A DNA stretch of 50,252 nucleotides from an uncultured Oscillospiraceae bacterium (GCA_944385465.1 CALWXH010000006.1:1-50252); one strand, 5' to 3'; positions 1 to 8,111 are shown, numbered from the stretch's first letter. Made by a program: numbers and translations. Notes: a model not told the origin generated them from the letters alone.

Positions 1-403
1 AATTGAAATCCGCTCAGCTTGATCCGGAAGTGATCCGCCCGGCGGTCGCCCCCATGCGGGGGCGCGAATTGAAATAACCGCCCCGCCATGGAGTGCAGGG
101 GACGGCACCGTCGCCCCCATGCGGGGGCGCGAATTGAAATCACCGTTACGGCCGTATCCCGCCGCCGTGCCTCCGTCGCCCCCATGCGGGGGCGCGAATT
201 GAAATTTCTGGTACTGCGCCTCAAAGTCCTGGTGGAACAGGTCGCCCCCATGCGGGGGCGCGAATTGAAATGTTCTGGGCCGCCCGGCCGAAGTACACCA
301 CGTCCGTCGCCCCCCCATACGGGGGCGCGAATTGAAATCTGCCTGCGGTACTTTTGGGCGGTTTCATCCTCGTTGCTCCCCTCGCGGGGAGTGTGGATTG
401 GAT
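1..403 (+). CRISPR. CRISPR array, type I-C-like repeats, leader-distal end
   Basis: Repeats of about 31 nt start with GTCGCCCCC, have the inverted arm GGGGGCG and end in ATTGAAAT, the form typical of type I-C (Dvulg) repeats. Units lie at 1-9 (cut by the window edge), 45-75, 110-140, 175-205, 241-271, 306-338 (degenerate, 33 nt) and 372-403 (strongly degenerate). The six spacers are 33-35 nt: 10-44, 76-109, 141-174, 206-240, 272-305 and 339-371. Repeat orientation and the decay at the right end place the leader and cas genes to the left, outside the window. No cas gene is visible here, so the subtype rests on the repeat alone. Confidence 0.95.
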
Positions 404-445
404 TTGCGTCCCGGGGCCGTGTCCCTGTGAGACGCCCACCGCCGC

Positions 446-1120
446 TCAAAAGGGCAGCAGCTGATAGTCCTGCTCCAGCAGGTCCATGCACAGCAGCCGC
501 CCGGCCAGCGCGCTGGCCCGGCCGCACAGGAGCTTGATGGCCTCGCCGGCCTGGACCGCGGCGCACAGCCCGGCGATAGGGGCAAGGCTCCCCGGATCCG
601 GTTGGGCGGGCAGTTCTTCCGGATAGAGCCGCTCCATCACGCCGCTGTCCGGCGCTATCACCGCCGCCTGGGCGTACCAGCCCTGGATGGCCCCGTGAAC
701 CAGGGGGATGCCCGCCTGCCGGCAGGCTCCGGCCAGGACGCGCCGGGCCGCCGGGCTGTCCAGGGCGTCCAGCGCCAGGTCATGACCGGCGACCAGCCCC
801 GGGGCGTTGTCCGCCGTGAGAAAGACCGGACAGGCCTCCACCGCCACCTCCGGATTCACCAGGGCGGCCCGCCGGCGGGCCGCCTCCGCCTTGGGCCGGC
901 CCAGGCTGGTCTCGTCGGCCAGCAGCTGGCGGTTCAGATTGCTGGGGGCGAACACATCCCCGTCGCACACGGTGATGCGGCCCACCCCCGCCCGGACCAG
1001 GTACTCCAGCAGATAGCCCCCCAGCCCGCCGCAGCCGGCCAGGAACACCCGCCCTTTCTGAAGCCGCAGGCACTCCTCTTCCGTGAGGGGGCCCAGATTG
1101 CGGAGATAGCGCTCCTGCAT
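446..1120 (-). CDS. ThiF/HesA/MoeB-family E1-like adenylyltransferase
   Basis: This protein of 224 aa has the Rossmann ATP-binding motif GCGGLGG near residue 30, the NLNRQ arginine motif and the acidic DALDS segment of E1-like enzymes. Such enzymes adenylate the C-terminal Gly-Gly of MoaD/ThiS-type proteins before sulfur transfer. It lacks the C-terminal rhodanese domain of some MoeB proteins, and the paired CxxC zinc site of E. coli MoeB is not evident. The ATG at 1120 follows AAAGGTGG at good spacing, so it is preferred over an upstream in-frame GTG at 1138. It is divergent from moeA. A Gly-Gly-ending MoaD-like protein is encoded at 11769-12020 and is the likely substrate. Substrate choice is inference. 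Confidence 0.85.
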   Translation of the reverse strand: MQERYLRNLGPLTEEECLRLQKGRVFLAGCGGLGGYLLEYLVRAGVGRITVCDGDVFAPSNLNRQLLADETSLGRPKAEAARRRAALVNPEVAVEACPVFLTADNAPGLVAGHDLALDALDSPAARRVLAGACRQAGIPLVHGAIQGWYAQAAVIAPDSGVMERLYPEELPAQPDPGSLAPIAGLCAAVQAGEAIKLLCGRASALAGRLLCMDLLEQDYQLLPF

Positions 1121-1219
1121 AGCAAATCCACCTTTCACGAGTTTGAGTTCATTTTACCGGATTTCCCCGGGCAGGGCAACCCCCGGGACCGTCCGGCGCA
1201 CCGCAAGGAGGAACACCCC

Positions 1220-2446
1220 ATGCTCCATGTCAAGACCCCGGACGAAGCCCTGGACATCATCCGCTCCGCCTTCGCCCCCCTGGACCGGCCGCCGGAGGCC
1301 GTCCCCCTCTCCGCCGCCCTGGGCCGGGTGCTGGCCCGGGATGTGACGGCGGAGTCCTGGGTGCCGGACTTTCGCCGCTCCACCGTGGACGGCTACGCCC
1401 TCCGGGCGGCGGACACCTTTGGCTGTTCCGACGCCCTGCCCGCCCAGCTGCTCCTGGCCGGTGAGGTCCGCATGGGAGAGGGGGCGGGCCTGTCCCTGGA
1501 ACCCGGGCAGTGCGCCGCCGTCCCCACCGGCGGGGAGGTGCCCCCGGGGGCGGACGCGGTGCAGATGCTGGAGCTGTGCGAGGACTACGGCGACGGCACC
1601 GTCGGCATTCTCAAGAGCGTGGCCCCGGGCCACAACATGATTTTCCGGGGAGACGACGTGAAGCCGGGGGACCGGGTGCTCCCCGCCGGCCGCCGGCTGG
1701 AGCCCCAGGATATCGGCGCCCTGGCCGCTCTGGGGGTGACGGATGTGCCCGTGCTGCCCCGGCTCCGGGTGGGGGTGATCTCCACCGGGGACGAGCTGGT
1801 GCCGCCGGAAGACGCCCCCGCCGCTGGCCAGATCCGGGACGTGAACGGCCCGCTGGTGTGCACCCTGCTGGAGCAGGCGGGGGCTCTGCCCCGGTTTTAC
1901 GGCATCGTCCCCGACCGGGAGGACCAACTGAAGCAGACGGTGGAGCGGGCCCTGGCGGAGTGTGACGCCGTCATCCTGTCTGGCGGCAGCTCGGTGGGGG
2001 AGAAGGACGCGGCCTGCCGGGTGATGTCCGCTCTGGGAGAGGTCCTCTTCCACGGCATCGCCATGAAGCCTGGCAAGCCCACCCTGCTGGGCAGAACACC
2101 GGCAGGCAAAGCCATGGTGGGCCTACCGGGACACCCGGTGGCCGCCCTGTTCGTCACCCATCTCTTTGTCCGGGCCCTTCTGGCCCGGCTGGAGGGGCGG
2201 GAGCTCCGCCGCCGGCAGGTGACCGCCCGGCTCACCGAGGGGGTGTCCGCCAACCACGGCCGGGCCCAGTACAACGGCGCCCTTCTCCGGGAGGGCCCCC
2301 AGGGGCTGGAGGCCCTGCCCATCCGGGGCAAATCCGGGCTCATCACCGCCCTGGCCGGGGCGGACGGCTATTTCTGCATCCCCCGGGACTGTGAGGGCCT
2401 CCCCGCCGGGGCCCAGGTCCTGGTCAACATCTTCATCGCGGACTGA
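1220..2446 (+). CDS. moeA: Molybdopterin molybdenumtransferase MoeA
   Basis: The 408-residue product matches MoeA throughout. It has the N-terminal block with TVDGYALRA, the STGDEL motif near residue 190, the GSSVGEKD nucleotide loop and GLPGHPVA. MoeA inserts molybdate or tungstate into adenylylated molybdopterin in the cytoplasm. The ATG at 1220 follows AAGGAGG, and upstream in-frame codons only extend over the antisense of the ThiF-like gene. A second MoeA fused to a binding domain follows after 29 bp. Given the tungstate transporter and AOR downstream, this pair may make tungsten cofactor, but metal specificity cannot be read from the sequence. Confidence 0.93.
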   Translation: MLHVKTPDEALDIIRSAFAPLDRPPEAVPLSAALGRVLARDVTAESWVPDFRRSTVDGYALRAADTFGCSDALPAQLLLAGEVRMGEGAGLSLEPGQCAAVPTGGEVPPGADAVQMLELCEDYGDGTVGILKSVAPGHNMIFRGDDVKPGDRVLPAGRRLEPQDIGALAALGVTDVPVLPRLRVGVISTGDELVPPEDAPAAGQIRDVNGPLVCTLLEQAGALPRFYGIVPDREDQLKQTVERALAECDAVILSGGSSVGEKDAACRVMSALGEVLFHGIAMKPGKPTLLGRTPAGKAMVGLPGHPVAALFVTHLFVRALLARLEGRELRRRQVTARLTEGVSANHGRAQYNGALLREGPQGLEALPIRGKSGLITALAGADGYFCIPRDCEGLPAGAQVLVNIFIAD

Positions 2447-2475
2447 TCTTCCGCCATCTCTGGGAGGAACAACCT

Positions 2476-4383
2476 ATGGTCTTTCAATATCTCAACAACC
2501 GGCCTCTGGACGAGGCCAGAAGCCAGTACATCGCCCTGCTGCAAGCGCAGGGGCTGGCCCCCCGGGCGCAGACCATCCCCGTCCCGGCCGCCGCGGGCCG
2601 GATGACCGCCCGGGCGGTATACGCCCACATCTGCGCCCCCCACTACCCCGCCTGCGCCATGGACGGCATCGCCGTGCGCGCGGCGGACACCTTTGGCGCC
2701 AGCGACACCACCCCGGTGTCCCTCTCCCCGGAGCAGTACACGCTGGTGGACACCGGCGACCCCCTGCCTGACGGGCGGGACGCGGTCATCATGGTGGAAG
2801 AGGTGGTGTTTACGCAGGGCGAGGCGGTGATCCGCCAGGCCGCCGCCCCCTGGCAGCACGTGCGCCAGATCGGGGAGGACATCTGCGCCGGGGAGATGCT
2901 CCTGCCCGGCCACACCCCCATCTCCCCCGCCGCCATCGGGGCCATGCTGGCCGCCGGGGTGCTGGAGGTGGAGGTGCTGGCCAAGCCGGTGGTGGGCATC
3001 ATCCCCACCGGGGACGAGGTGGTCCCCCCCGCCGCCGACCCGAAGCCCGGGGACGTGATGGAGTTCAACTCCGCCATCTTCTCCGCCATGCTGGAGCAGT
3101 GGGGGGCCTCCCCCCGGGTCTACCCCATCGTCCCCGACCGGGAAGACGCCATCCGCGCCGCCCTGGAGGGCGCGCTGGAGGAGTGCGACATGGTGCTGGT
3201 CAACGCCGGCTCCTCCGCCGGGCGGGAGGACTACGCCGCCGCCGTCATCGGCCAGGTGGGGGAGGTCTTCTGCCACGGCCTGGCCATCCAGCCGGGGAAG
3301 CCCGCCATTCTGGGCCGCCGGGGGGCCAAGCCCATCCTGGGCGTGCCCGGCTACCCGGTGTCCGGCATCATCGTCATGGAGCAGCTGCTGCGTCCCCTGG
3401 TGGACCTGTGTCTGGGCCGCGGGGCGGGGCAGCCTGAGCTGGCCCAGGCGGTGCTCAGCCGCCGGGTGGTGTCCAGCCTGAAATACCGGGAGTTCGTCCG
3501 GGTGCGCCTGGGCCAGGTGGGCGGGCGGCTGGTGGCTGCCCCCCTGGCCCGGGGCAGCGGGGTGGTCTCCTCCTTCATGAAGGCCGACGGCATCCTGGAG
3601 ATCCCCCAGGGCAGCGAGGGGCTGGAGGTGGGGACGCAGGTCCAGGTCCGCCTGCTGCGCCCCGCCCGGGAGCTGGAGCGCACCCTGGTGGCCATCGGCA
3701 GCCACGACCCCCTGCTGGACGAGCTGGCCGACCTGCTCCACCAGGCGGACCCCGACGCCTTTATGAGCTCCTCCCACGTGGGCTCCATGGGCGGACTCAT
3801 GGCCATCCGCCGCCGGGAGACCCATATGGCCGGCTGCCATCTGCTCAACGAGGCCGACGGCACCTACAACACCGCCATCCTGGAAAAGCAGTTCCCCCAG
3901 GGGGGCGTGTACCAGGTGGAGTGCGTGGGCCGCACCCAGGGCCTGATGGTGGCCCCTGGCAACCCCCTGGGCATCACCGGATTCGGGGACATCGCCCGGC
4001 CCGGCATACGGTATGTCAACCGCCAGAAGGGCTCCGGCACCCGCATCCTGGCCGACTACCTGTGCCGGAAGGAGGGGGTGGACCCCGCCAAGGTCTACGG
4101 CTATGACCGGGAGGAGTTCACCCACACCGCCGTGGCCGCCCAGATCGCCGGGGGCACCGCCGACGCGGGCATGGGCATCCTGTCCGCGGCCAGGATCTAC
4201 GGCCTGGACTTCCTGCCCGTGTGCGTGGAGCAGTATGACCTGATCATCCCTGACTACGCCTGGGACACCCCCATGGTCCGCCGGGTGCTGGACATCTTGG
4301 CCGGCCCGGAGTTCCGGGCCCGGCTGGAACAGCTGGGAGGCTACACGTTGGACCGGCCGGGGCGGGTGCGCCGTGTCTACTGA
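2476..4383 (+). CDS. MoeA fused to a C-terminal substrate-binding (PBP-like) domain
   Basis: This 635-residue protein has a complete MoeA region at about 1-395 (MDGIAVRAADTFG, IPTGDEVV, GSSAGRED, GVPGYPVSG). From about residue 400 follows a periplasmic-binding-protein-like domain (AIGSHDPLLDEL, SSHVGSMGGLMA, NRQKGSGTR). This fusion is a known architecture, with a PBP_like domain that may sense or deliver a ligand such as an oxyanion or cofactor. There is no signal peptide, so it acts in the cytoplasm. A good SD (GGGAGGAA) precedes ATG 2476. The 3' end overlaps the next gene by 11 bp, which suggests translational coupling. The ligand of the C-terminal domain is unknown. Confidence 0.9.
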   Translation: MVFQYLNNRPLDEARSQYIALLQAQGLAPRAQTIPVPAAAGRMTARAVYAHICAPHYPACAMDGIAVRAADTFGASDTTPVSLSPEQYTLVDTGDPLPDGRDAVIMVEEVVFTQGEAVIRQAAAPWQHVRQIGEDICAGEMLLPGHTPISPAAIGAMLAAGVLEVEVLAKPVVGIIPTGDEVVPPAADPKPGDVMEFNSAIFSAMLEQWGASPRVYPIVPDREDAIRAALEGALEECDMVLVNAGSSAGREDYAAAVIGQVGEVFCHGLAIQPGKPAILGRRGAKPILGVPGYPVSGIIVMEQLLRPLVDLCLGRGAGQPELAQAVLSRRVVSSLKYREFVRVRLGQVGGRLVAAPLARGSGVVSSFMKADGILEIPQGSEGLEVGTQVQVRLLRPARELERTLVAIGSHDPLLDELADLLHQADPDAFMSSSHVGSMGGLMAIRRRETHMAGCHLLNEADGTYNTAILEKQFPQGGVYQVECVGRTQGLMVAPGNPLGITGFGDIARPGIRYVNRQKGSGTRILADYLCRKEGVDPAKVYGYDREEFTHTAVAAQIAGGTADAGMGILSAARIYGLDFLPVCVEQYDLIIPDYAWDTPMVRRVLDILAGPEFRARLEQLGGYTLDRPGRVRRVY

Positions 4384-5857
4384 GCTGCGTTTTGACGCGG
4401 TGGTGCTGGGGGGCGGCCTGCTGGGCTGCTTTGTCGCCCGCCACCTGACGTCTTATCACCTGCGCTGCGCCCTGGTGGAGGCAAGGGAGGACGTGTGCAC
4501 CGGCATCTCCCGGGGCAACAGCGCCATCGTCTACACCGGTTGCGACAACAAGCCCGGCACCCTGAAGGCCCGGCTGTGCACCCGGGCCAACCGGAACTTT
4601 GGAGATCTGTGCGCCCAGCTGGGCGTCCCCTTCCAGCGCAGGGGCTCCCTGCTGGTGAGCTACGGCCCCCGGGGGGATGAGGTGGTCCGGCGCAAATACC
4701 GCCAGGGGCAGGAGACCGGCGTGGAGGGCCTGGCAATCCTCACCGGCGCCCAGGCGCAAGCCCTGGAGCCCGGGCTGGCCCCCGGGATCTCCTCCGCTCT
4801 GCTGGCCCCCGGCACTGGGGTGACCGACCCCTGGGCGCTGTGTTTTGCCGCCTATGAAAACGCGGTGGCCAACGGCTGCCAGGCCTATCTCAACGCCCCG
4901 GTGACCGCCCTGGCCCGGGCGGGGTCGGACTGGCTGGTCACCGCCGGGGCCCACACCATCCGGGCCAGGGCGGTGGTCAACTGCTGCGGGCTGAACGCCC
5001 ACCGGGTGCAGGAGCTGTGCGCGCCCCCCTCCATCCGGGTGATCCCGGACCGGGCGGACTACCTGGTGCTGGACCAGCCCGCCGGCCCCTTCGTCCGCCA
5101 TGTGATCTTCCAGGAGCCGGAGGAAAAGGGCAAGGGCCTCACCCTGGTGCCCACCGCCGACGGGAAGCTGCTGCTGGGCCCCTCGGAGCAGCCCGGCGGG
5201 GAGAAGGCCGACCGGGCCGTGACGCCGGAGGGGCTGGACTTTCTGCGCCGCGGGGCGGCCCGGGTGGTCCCCAATCTGGATCTGGGGCAGACAATCCGGG
5301 CTTTCGGGGCAACCCGCCCCAACCCCTTTTACGTCCGCCGGGAGGGAGAGAGCTGGGTGGCCGAGGACCGGGGCATCCACAGTTTTGCCATCGAGACGCC
5401 CCATCCGGGGCTCTGGTCCCTCATCGGAATCAAGACGCCGGGGCTCACCTGTGCCGACGCCCTGGGAGAACTGCTGGCCGGGGAGGCGGCGGCCTATCTG
5501 GGCAAGGATACCCCCAACCCGGCCTTCAACCCCTGCCGGACCCCGCCGCCCCGTCCCCGGGACATGGCCCTTCCGGAGCGCCGGGCGCTGGTGGCCGCCC
5601 ACCCCGCCTACGGCCGGGTGATCTGCCGGTGCAAGGACGTCACCGAGGGGGAGATTTTAGAGGCCATCCGCCGGGGGGCCGTCACCCTGGACGGTGTGAA
5701 GCGCCGGGTGGGGACGGGCCTGGGCCGGTGCCAGGGCAGCTGGTGTACCCACCGGGTGCTGGAGCTGCTCTGCCGGGAGCTGGGATGCTCCCCCTGGGAC
5801 GTGACCCAGGACGGGCCGGGCAGCCCCCTGCTGGAAGGTGAGCGCCATGACCTGTGA
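4373..5857 (+). CDS. GlpA-like FAD-dependent oxidoreductase with C-terminal BFD-like [2Fe-2S] domain
   Basis: The 494-residue product has an N-terminal FAD-binding DAO fold (GGGLLGC, SRGNSAIVYTGC) as in anaerobic glycerol-3-phosphate dehydrogenase GlpA. Near residues 417-458 it has a BFD-like [2Fe-2S] motif (ICRCKDV, then CQGSWC). The start is a GTG at 4373 inside the end of the MoeA fusion gene, with only a weak SD, so it relies on coupling. The next gene overlaps by 11 bp and encodes a GlpB-like flavoprotein, so the two probably form one complex. Related clostridial loci often carry a third DUF1667 gene, which is absent here. Its substrate is unknown; the tungsten-locus position suggests a redox role there. 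Confidence 0.85.
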   Translation: MSTELRFDAVVLGGGLLGCFVARHLTSYHLRCALVEAREDVCTGISRGNSAIVYTGCDNKPGTLKARLCTRANRNFGDLCAQLGVPFQRRGSLLVSYGPRGDEVVRRKYRQGQETGVEGLAILTGAQAQALEPGLAPGISSALLAPGTGVTDPWALCFAAYENAVANGCQAYLNAPVTALARAGSDWLVTAGAHTIRARAVVNCCGLNAHRVQELCAPPSIRVIPDRADYLVLDQPAGPFVRHVIFQEPEEKGKGLTLVPTADGKLLLGPSEQPGGEKADRAVTPEGLDFLRRGAARVVPNLDLGQTIRAFGATRPNPFYVRREGESWVAEDRGIHSFAIETPHPGLWSLIGIKTPGLTCADALGELLAGEAAAYLGKDTPNPAFNPCRTPPPRPRDMALPERRALVAAHPAYGRVICRCKDVTEGEILEAIRRGAVTLDGVKRRVGTGLGRCQGSWCTHRVLELLCRELGCSPWDVTQDGPGSPLLEGERHDL

Positions 5858-6761
5858 CGTGCTGGTGGTGGGCGCCGGCGCGGCGGGGATGGCCGCCGCC
5901 CTCTCCGCCCGGCAGGTGGGGGCGGAGGCCGTTTTGCTGGTGGACCGGGACACCCGCCTGGGGGGCGTGCTGCCCCAGTGCCTCCACACCGGCTTCGGTG
6001 AGGTGATCTTCCGCCAGGAGCTCACCGGAGCGCAGTACGCCGCCCGCTGGGCAGCCCGGGTGGAGGCGTCCTGCGTGACTCTCCGGCTGGACACCACCGT
6101 CCTCTCCCTCAGCCCGGAGCGCCGGGCCCTGCTCTCCAGCCCGGAGGGGGTGGAGGAGGTGGCCTTCCGCGCCCTGGTGCTGGCATCCGGCTGCCGGGAG
6201 ATCCCCATCGGCGCCCTGGCCCTGCCGGGCAGCCGCCCCGCGGGGGTCTTCACCGCCGGGCAGGCCCAGCGGATGATGAACCTGGACGGGCTCACCCTGG
6301 GCCGCAGCGCCGTAATCCTGGGCAGCGGGGACGTGGGGCTGGTGATGGCCCGGCAGCTGGCCCTCAGCAGCTGTCAGGTTCTGGCGGTGGTGGAACAGCG
6401 GGAGCGCTGCTCCGCCCTGCCCCGCAACATCCGCCGGAGCATCGGGGACTGCGACATCCCCCTGCTCACCCGCACCACGGTGTGCTGCGTCCACGGGTCC
6501 GGGCGGGTCCGGGGCGTCACCCTCCGGCAGCTGGACACCGGAGAGGAGCGCTTCCTGCCCTGCGACACCCTGGTCACCGCCCTGGGCATGGTCCCGGAGC
6601 GGGAGCTGCTGCGCCCCCTGGGGGAGCCTCTGCCCCCCTGGGTGTTCCCCTGCGGCAACTGCCAGCGCATCCACCGGACGGTGGACACGGTGACCCTCCA
6701 GGGAGAGGCGGCCGGCCGGAAGGCCGCCGAGCTGGCCCTGGGGGCCGGGACTGGCGGCTGA
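5847..6761 (+). CDS. GlpB-like NAD(P)/FAD-dependent oxidoreductase
   Basis: This 304-residue flavoprotein has two dinucleotide-binding motifs: VVGAGAAGMAAA at the N-terminus for FAD and LGSGDVGLVMA near residue 160 for NAD(P). An LPQCLHTGFG segment follows the first, as in partners of GlpA-like proteins. ATG 5847 has GGAAGGTG at 6-nt spacing and is chosen over an in-frame GTG at 5838. The gene overlaps the GlpA-like gene by 11 bp, so the pair is probably made stoichiometrically. The C-terminus keeps a GNCQR segment with a cysteine. It may pass electrons between NAD(P)H and the partner's FAD and [2Fe-2S] centre; physiological partner and direction are unknown. Confidence 0.83.
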   Translation: MTCDVLVVGAGAAGMAAALSARQVGAEAVLLVDRDTRLGGVLPQCLHTGFGEVIFRQELTGAQYAARWAARVEASCVTLRLDTTVLSLSPERRALLSSPEGVEEVAFRALVLASGCREIPIGALALPGSRPAGVFTAGQAQRMMNLDGLTLGRSAVILGSGDVGLVMARQLALSSCQVLAVVEQRERCSALPRNIRRSIGDCDIPLLTRTTVCCVHGSGRVRGVTLRQLDTGEERFLPCDTLVTALGMVPERELLRPLGEPLPPWVFPCGNCQRIHRTVDTVTLQGEAAGRKAAELALGAGTGG

Positions 6762-6762
6762 C

Positions 6763-6791
6763 TTGACAAACCCATCCCGGAAGATTACTAT
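6763..6791 (+). promoter_or_regulatory. Strong sigma-70-type promoter for the tungstate transporter
   Basis: A perfect -35 TTGACA (6763-6768) is separated by 17 bp from the -10 TACTAT (6786-6791), directly after the stop codon of the GlpB-like gene. Transcription would start near 6798, about 235 nt before the tupA start codon, leaving a long leader. Confidence 0.8.
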
Positions 6792-6797
6792 TACAGA

Positions 6798-7031
6798 CAG
6801 AAACCCTCTGACCGGCCTGGCCGGGAGAGGCGGCGCACGCGCGTATCCTTCCAACTGGTGGACGAGCCTTTGGACGGCGGACGGGCGGAGTGCTGGCCCC
6901 TGCGTCACAGCCGGGTCTGCCCTGTACACCATGGGGCAGCCCCGGTTTGCAGTCGTGGGCGGAAGCGCTCCCACCGCAGCTTCCAGACTTGTCTGTCGGA
7001 GAGAATGATACGAAATGGAGATGGACCTGAA
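6798..7031 (+). promoter_or_regulatory. Long structured 5' leader of tupA, candidate riboswitch
   Basis: The 234-nt leader contains several strong hairpins. One at 6805-6830 pairs CCTCT with AGAGG around an inner CCGG/CCGG stem. Another near 6918-6937 pairs CTGCCC with GGGCAG, and one near 6957-6976 pairs GTGGG with CCCAC. Length, structure and position before a tungstate transporter fit a cis-regulatory RNA; molybdenum/tungsten cofactor riboswitches are known upstream of such genes. I could not match the Moco consensus by eye, so the class is unassigned. Confidence 0.4.
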
Positions 7032-8078
7032 ATGAAAAAGATCACAGCGCTCCTGCTGTCCCTGTCTCTGCTGGCGGCGCTTCTCACCGCGTGCACCCAG
7101 CCCCAGGCCACGGAAAGCCAGTCCCCCGCGCCGGACGCCTCTGAGAGCGCCGCCCCCGAGACCGGAACCCCCGAGAGCGACGAGCCCCAGGCCGAAGGGG
7201 TGGATCTGACCATCCTGTACGAGGCCGACGACGACATGATCAACAACTATTCCCTGCTGGCCGTCAACCCCGACGCCCCCTTTGTGGACGCGGACGGCAA
7301 CCCGGTGTCCGACGTGTATATCAACACCGAAGGGGCCAGCGCCCTCATCAACTGGATGCTCTCCGAGGAGGGCAAGACCGCCGCTTCCGAGTACGGCTAC
7401 GCCGACTACGGCGAGTACCTCTTCTATCTCACTGAGGGCGGCCCGGTGTCCACCGCCGAGATCCCCCAGGCCACCGAGGAGACCAAGACCATCCGCATGT
7501 CCACCACCACCTCGGTGAACGACTCCGGCCTGCTGGGCTATCTGCTGCCCCTGTTTGAGGAGGCCTACGGCTACTCGGTGGAGGTCACCTCCGCCGGCAC
7601 CGGCAAGGCCATCGCCAACGCCCAGAGCGGCAACGCCGACCTGCTCCTGGTCCACTCCAAGAGCCAGGAGGAGGACTTTGTGGCCGCCGGCTACTCCTAT
7701 GTGCTGCCCGGCTTTGACAGCGAGCGGCTGACCTTTATGTACAACTACTTCGTCCTGTGCGGCCCCTCCGCCGACCCCGCCGGGGTGAAGGACGCCGCCA
7801 GCGTCAAGGACGCCTTTGCCGCCATCGCCGAGGGCAAGTATCCCTTTGTCTCCCGGGGCGACCAGTCCGGCACCCACACCAAGGAGATCTCCCTGTGGCC
7901 GGAGGAGCTGGGCATCACCGCCGACGCCGCCTCCGTGGAGGGCTACACCGACTGGTACACCTACTCCAACGCGGGCATGGGGGTCTGCCTGACCATGGCC
8001 GAGGAGATGGGGGCCTATATCCTCTCGGACAAGGCCACCTTTCTTACCTTCCAGGCCAACAACGGCGTGATGGAATAA
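7032..8078 (+). CDS. tupA: TupA-type tungstate-binding lipoprotein, apparently circularly permuted
   Basis: This 348-residue lipoprotein has a lipobox LLTAC with Cys21, then an Ala/Pro/Ser/Glu linker to about residue 55. The oxyanion motif TTTSVNDSGLL, normally just after the signal peptide of TupA, lies at 158-168. It is followed by the usual order: DLLLVHSKSQEEDFV, MYNYFV, FVSRGDQSGTHTKE, MGAYILSDKATF and the stop. The segment that normally ends TupA (ILVEGD..NPYGVIAVNP..A..FIDWL.S.EG..G..LF) is instead at 57-134, as ILYEADDDMINNYSLLAVNP, INWMLSEEG and YGEYLF. The protein therefore appears circularly permuted. It is encoded upstream of TupB/TupC-like genes and would capture tungstate outside the membrane. 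Molybdate specificity cannot be excluded. Confidence 0.85.
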   Translation: MKKITALLLSLSLLAALLTACTQPQATESQSPAPDASESAAPETGTPESDEPQAEGVDLTILYEADDDMINNYSLLAVNPDAPFVDADGNPVSDVYINTEGASALINWMLSEEGKTAASEYGYADYGEYLFYLTEGGPVSTAEIPQATEETKTIRMSTTTSVNDSGLLGYLLPLFEEAYGYSVEVTSAGTGKAIANAQSGNADLLLVHSKSQEEDFVAAGYSYVLPGFDSERLTFMYNYFVLCGPSADPAGVKDAASVKDAFAAIAEGKYPFVSRGDQSGTHTKEISLWPEELGITADAASVEGYTDWYTYSNAGMGVCLTMAEEMGAYILSDKATFLTFQANNGVME

Positions 8079-8111
8079 CGCAAACCGGCGCGACGGCGCC
8101 GGGAAAGCCGT

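Noticed and set aside
88-537. Open frame through the CRISPR array
   Set aside because: The reading is produced by the repeated CRISPR units (ARIE repeats) and is not a gene.
446-1138. GTG at 1138 as start of the ThiF-like protein
   Set aside because: Its first codons overlap the Shine-Dalgarno sequence of ATG 1120, and the family begins near the later start.
6798-7031. Firm assignment of the tupA leader as a Moco riboswitch
   Set aside because: The conserved Moco RNA core could not be recognised by eye; kept only as a structured-leader candidate.
7032-8078. Reading the tupA oddity as a frameshift or a simple truncation
   Set aside because: The frame is open throughout, the moved segment is complete, and the lipoprotein signal and linker are intact, so permutation explains it better.
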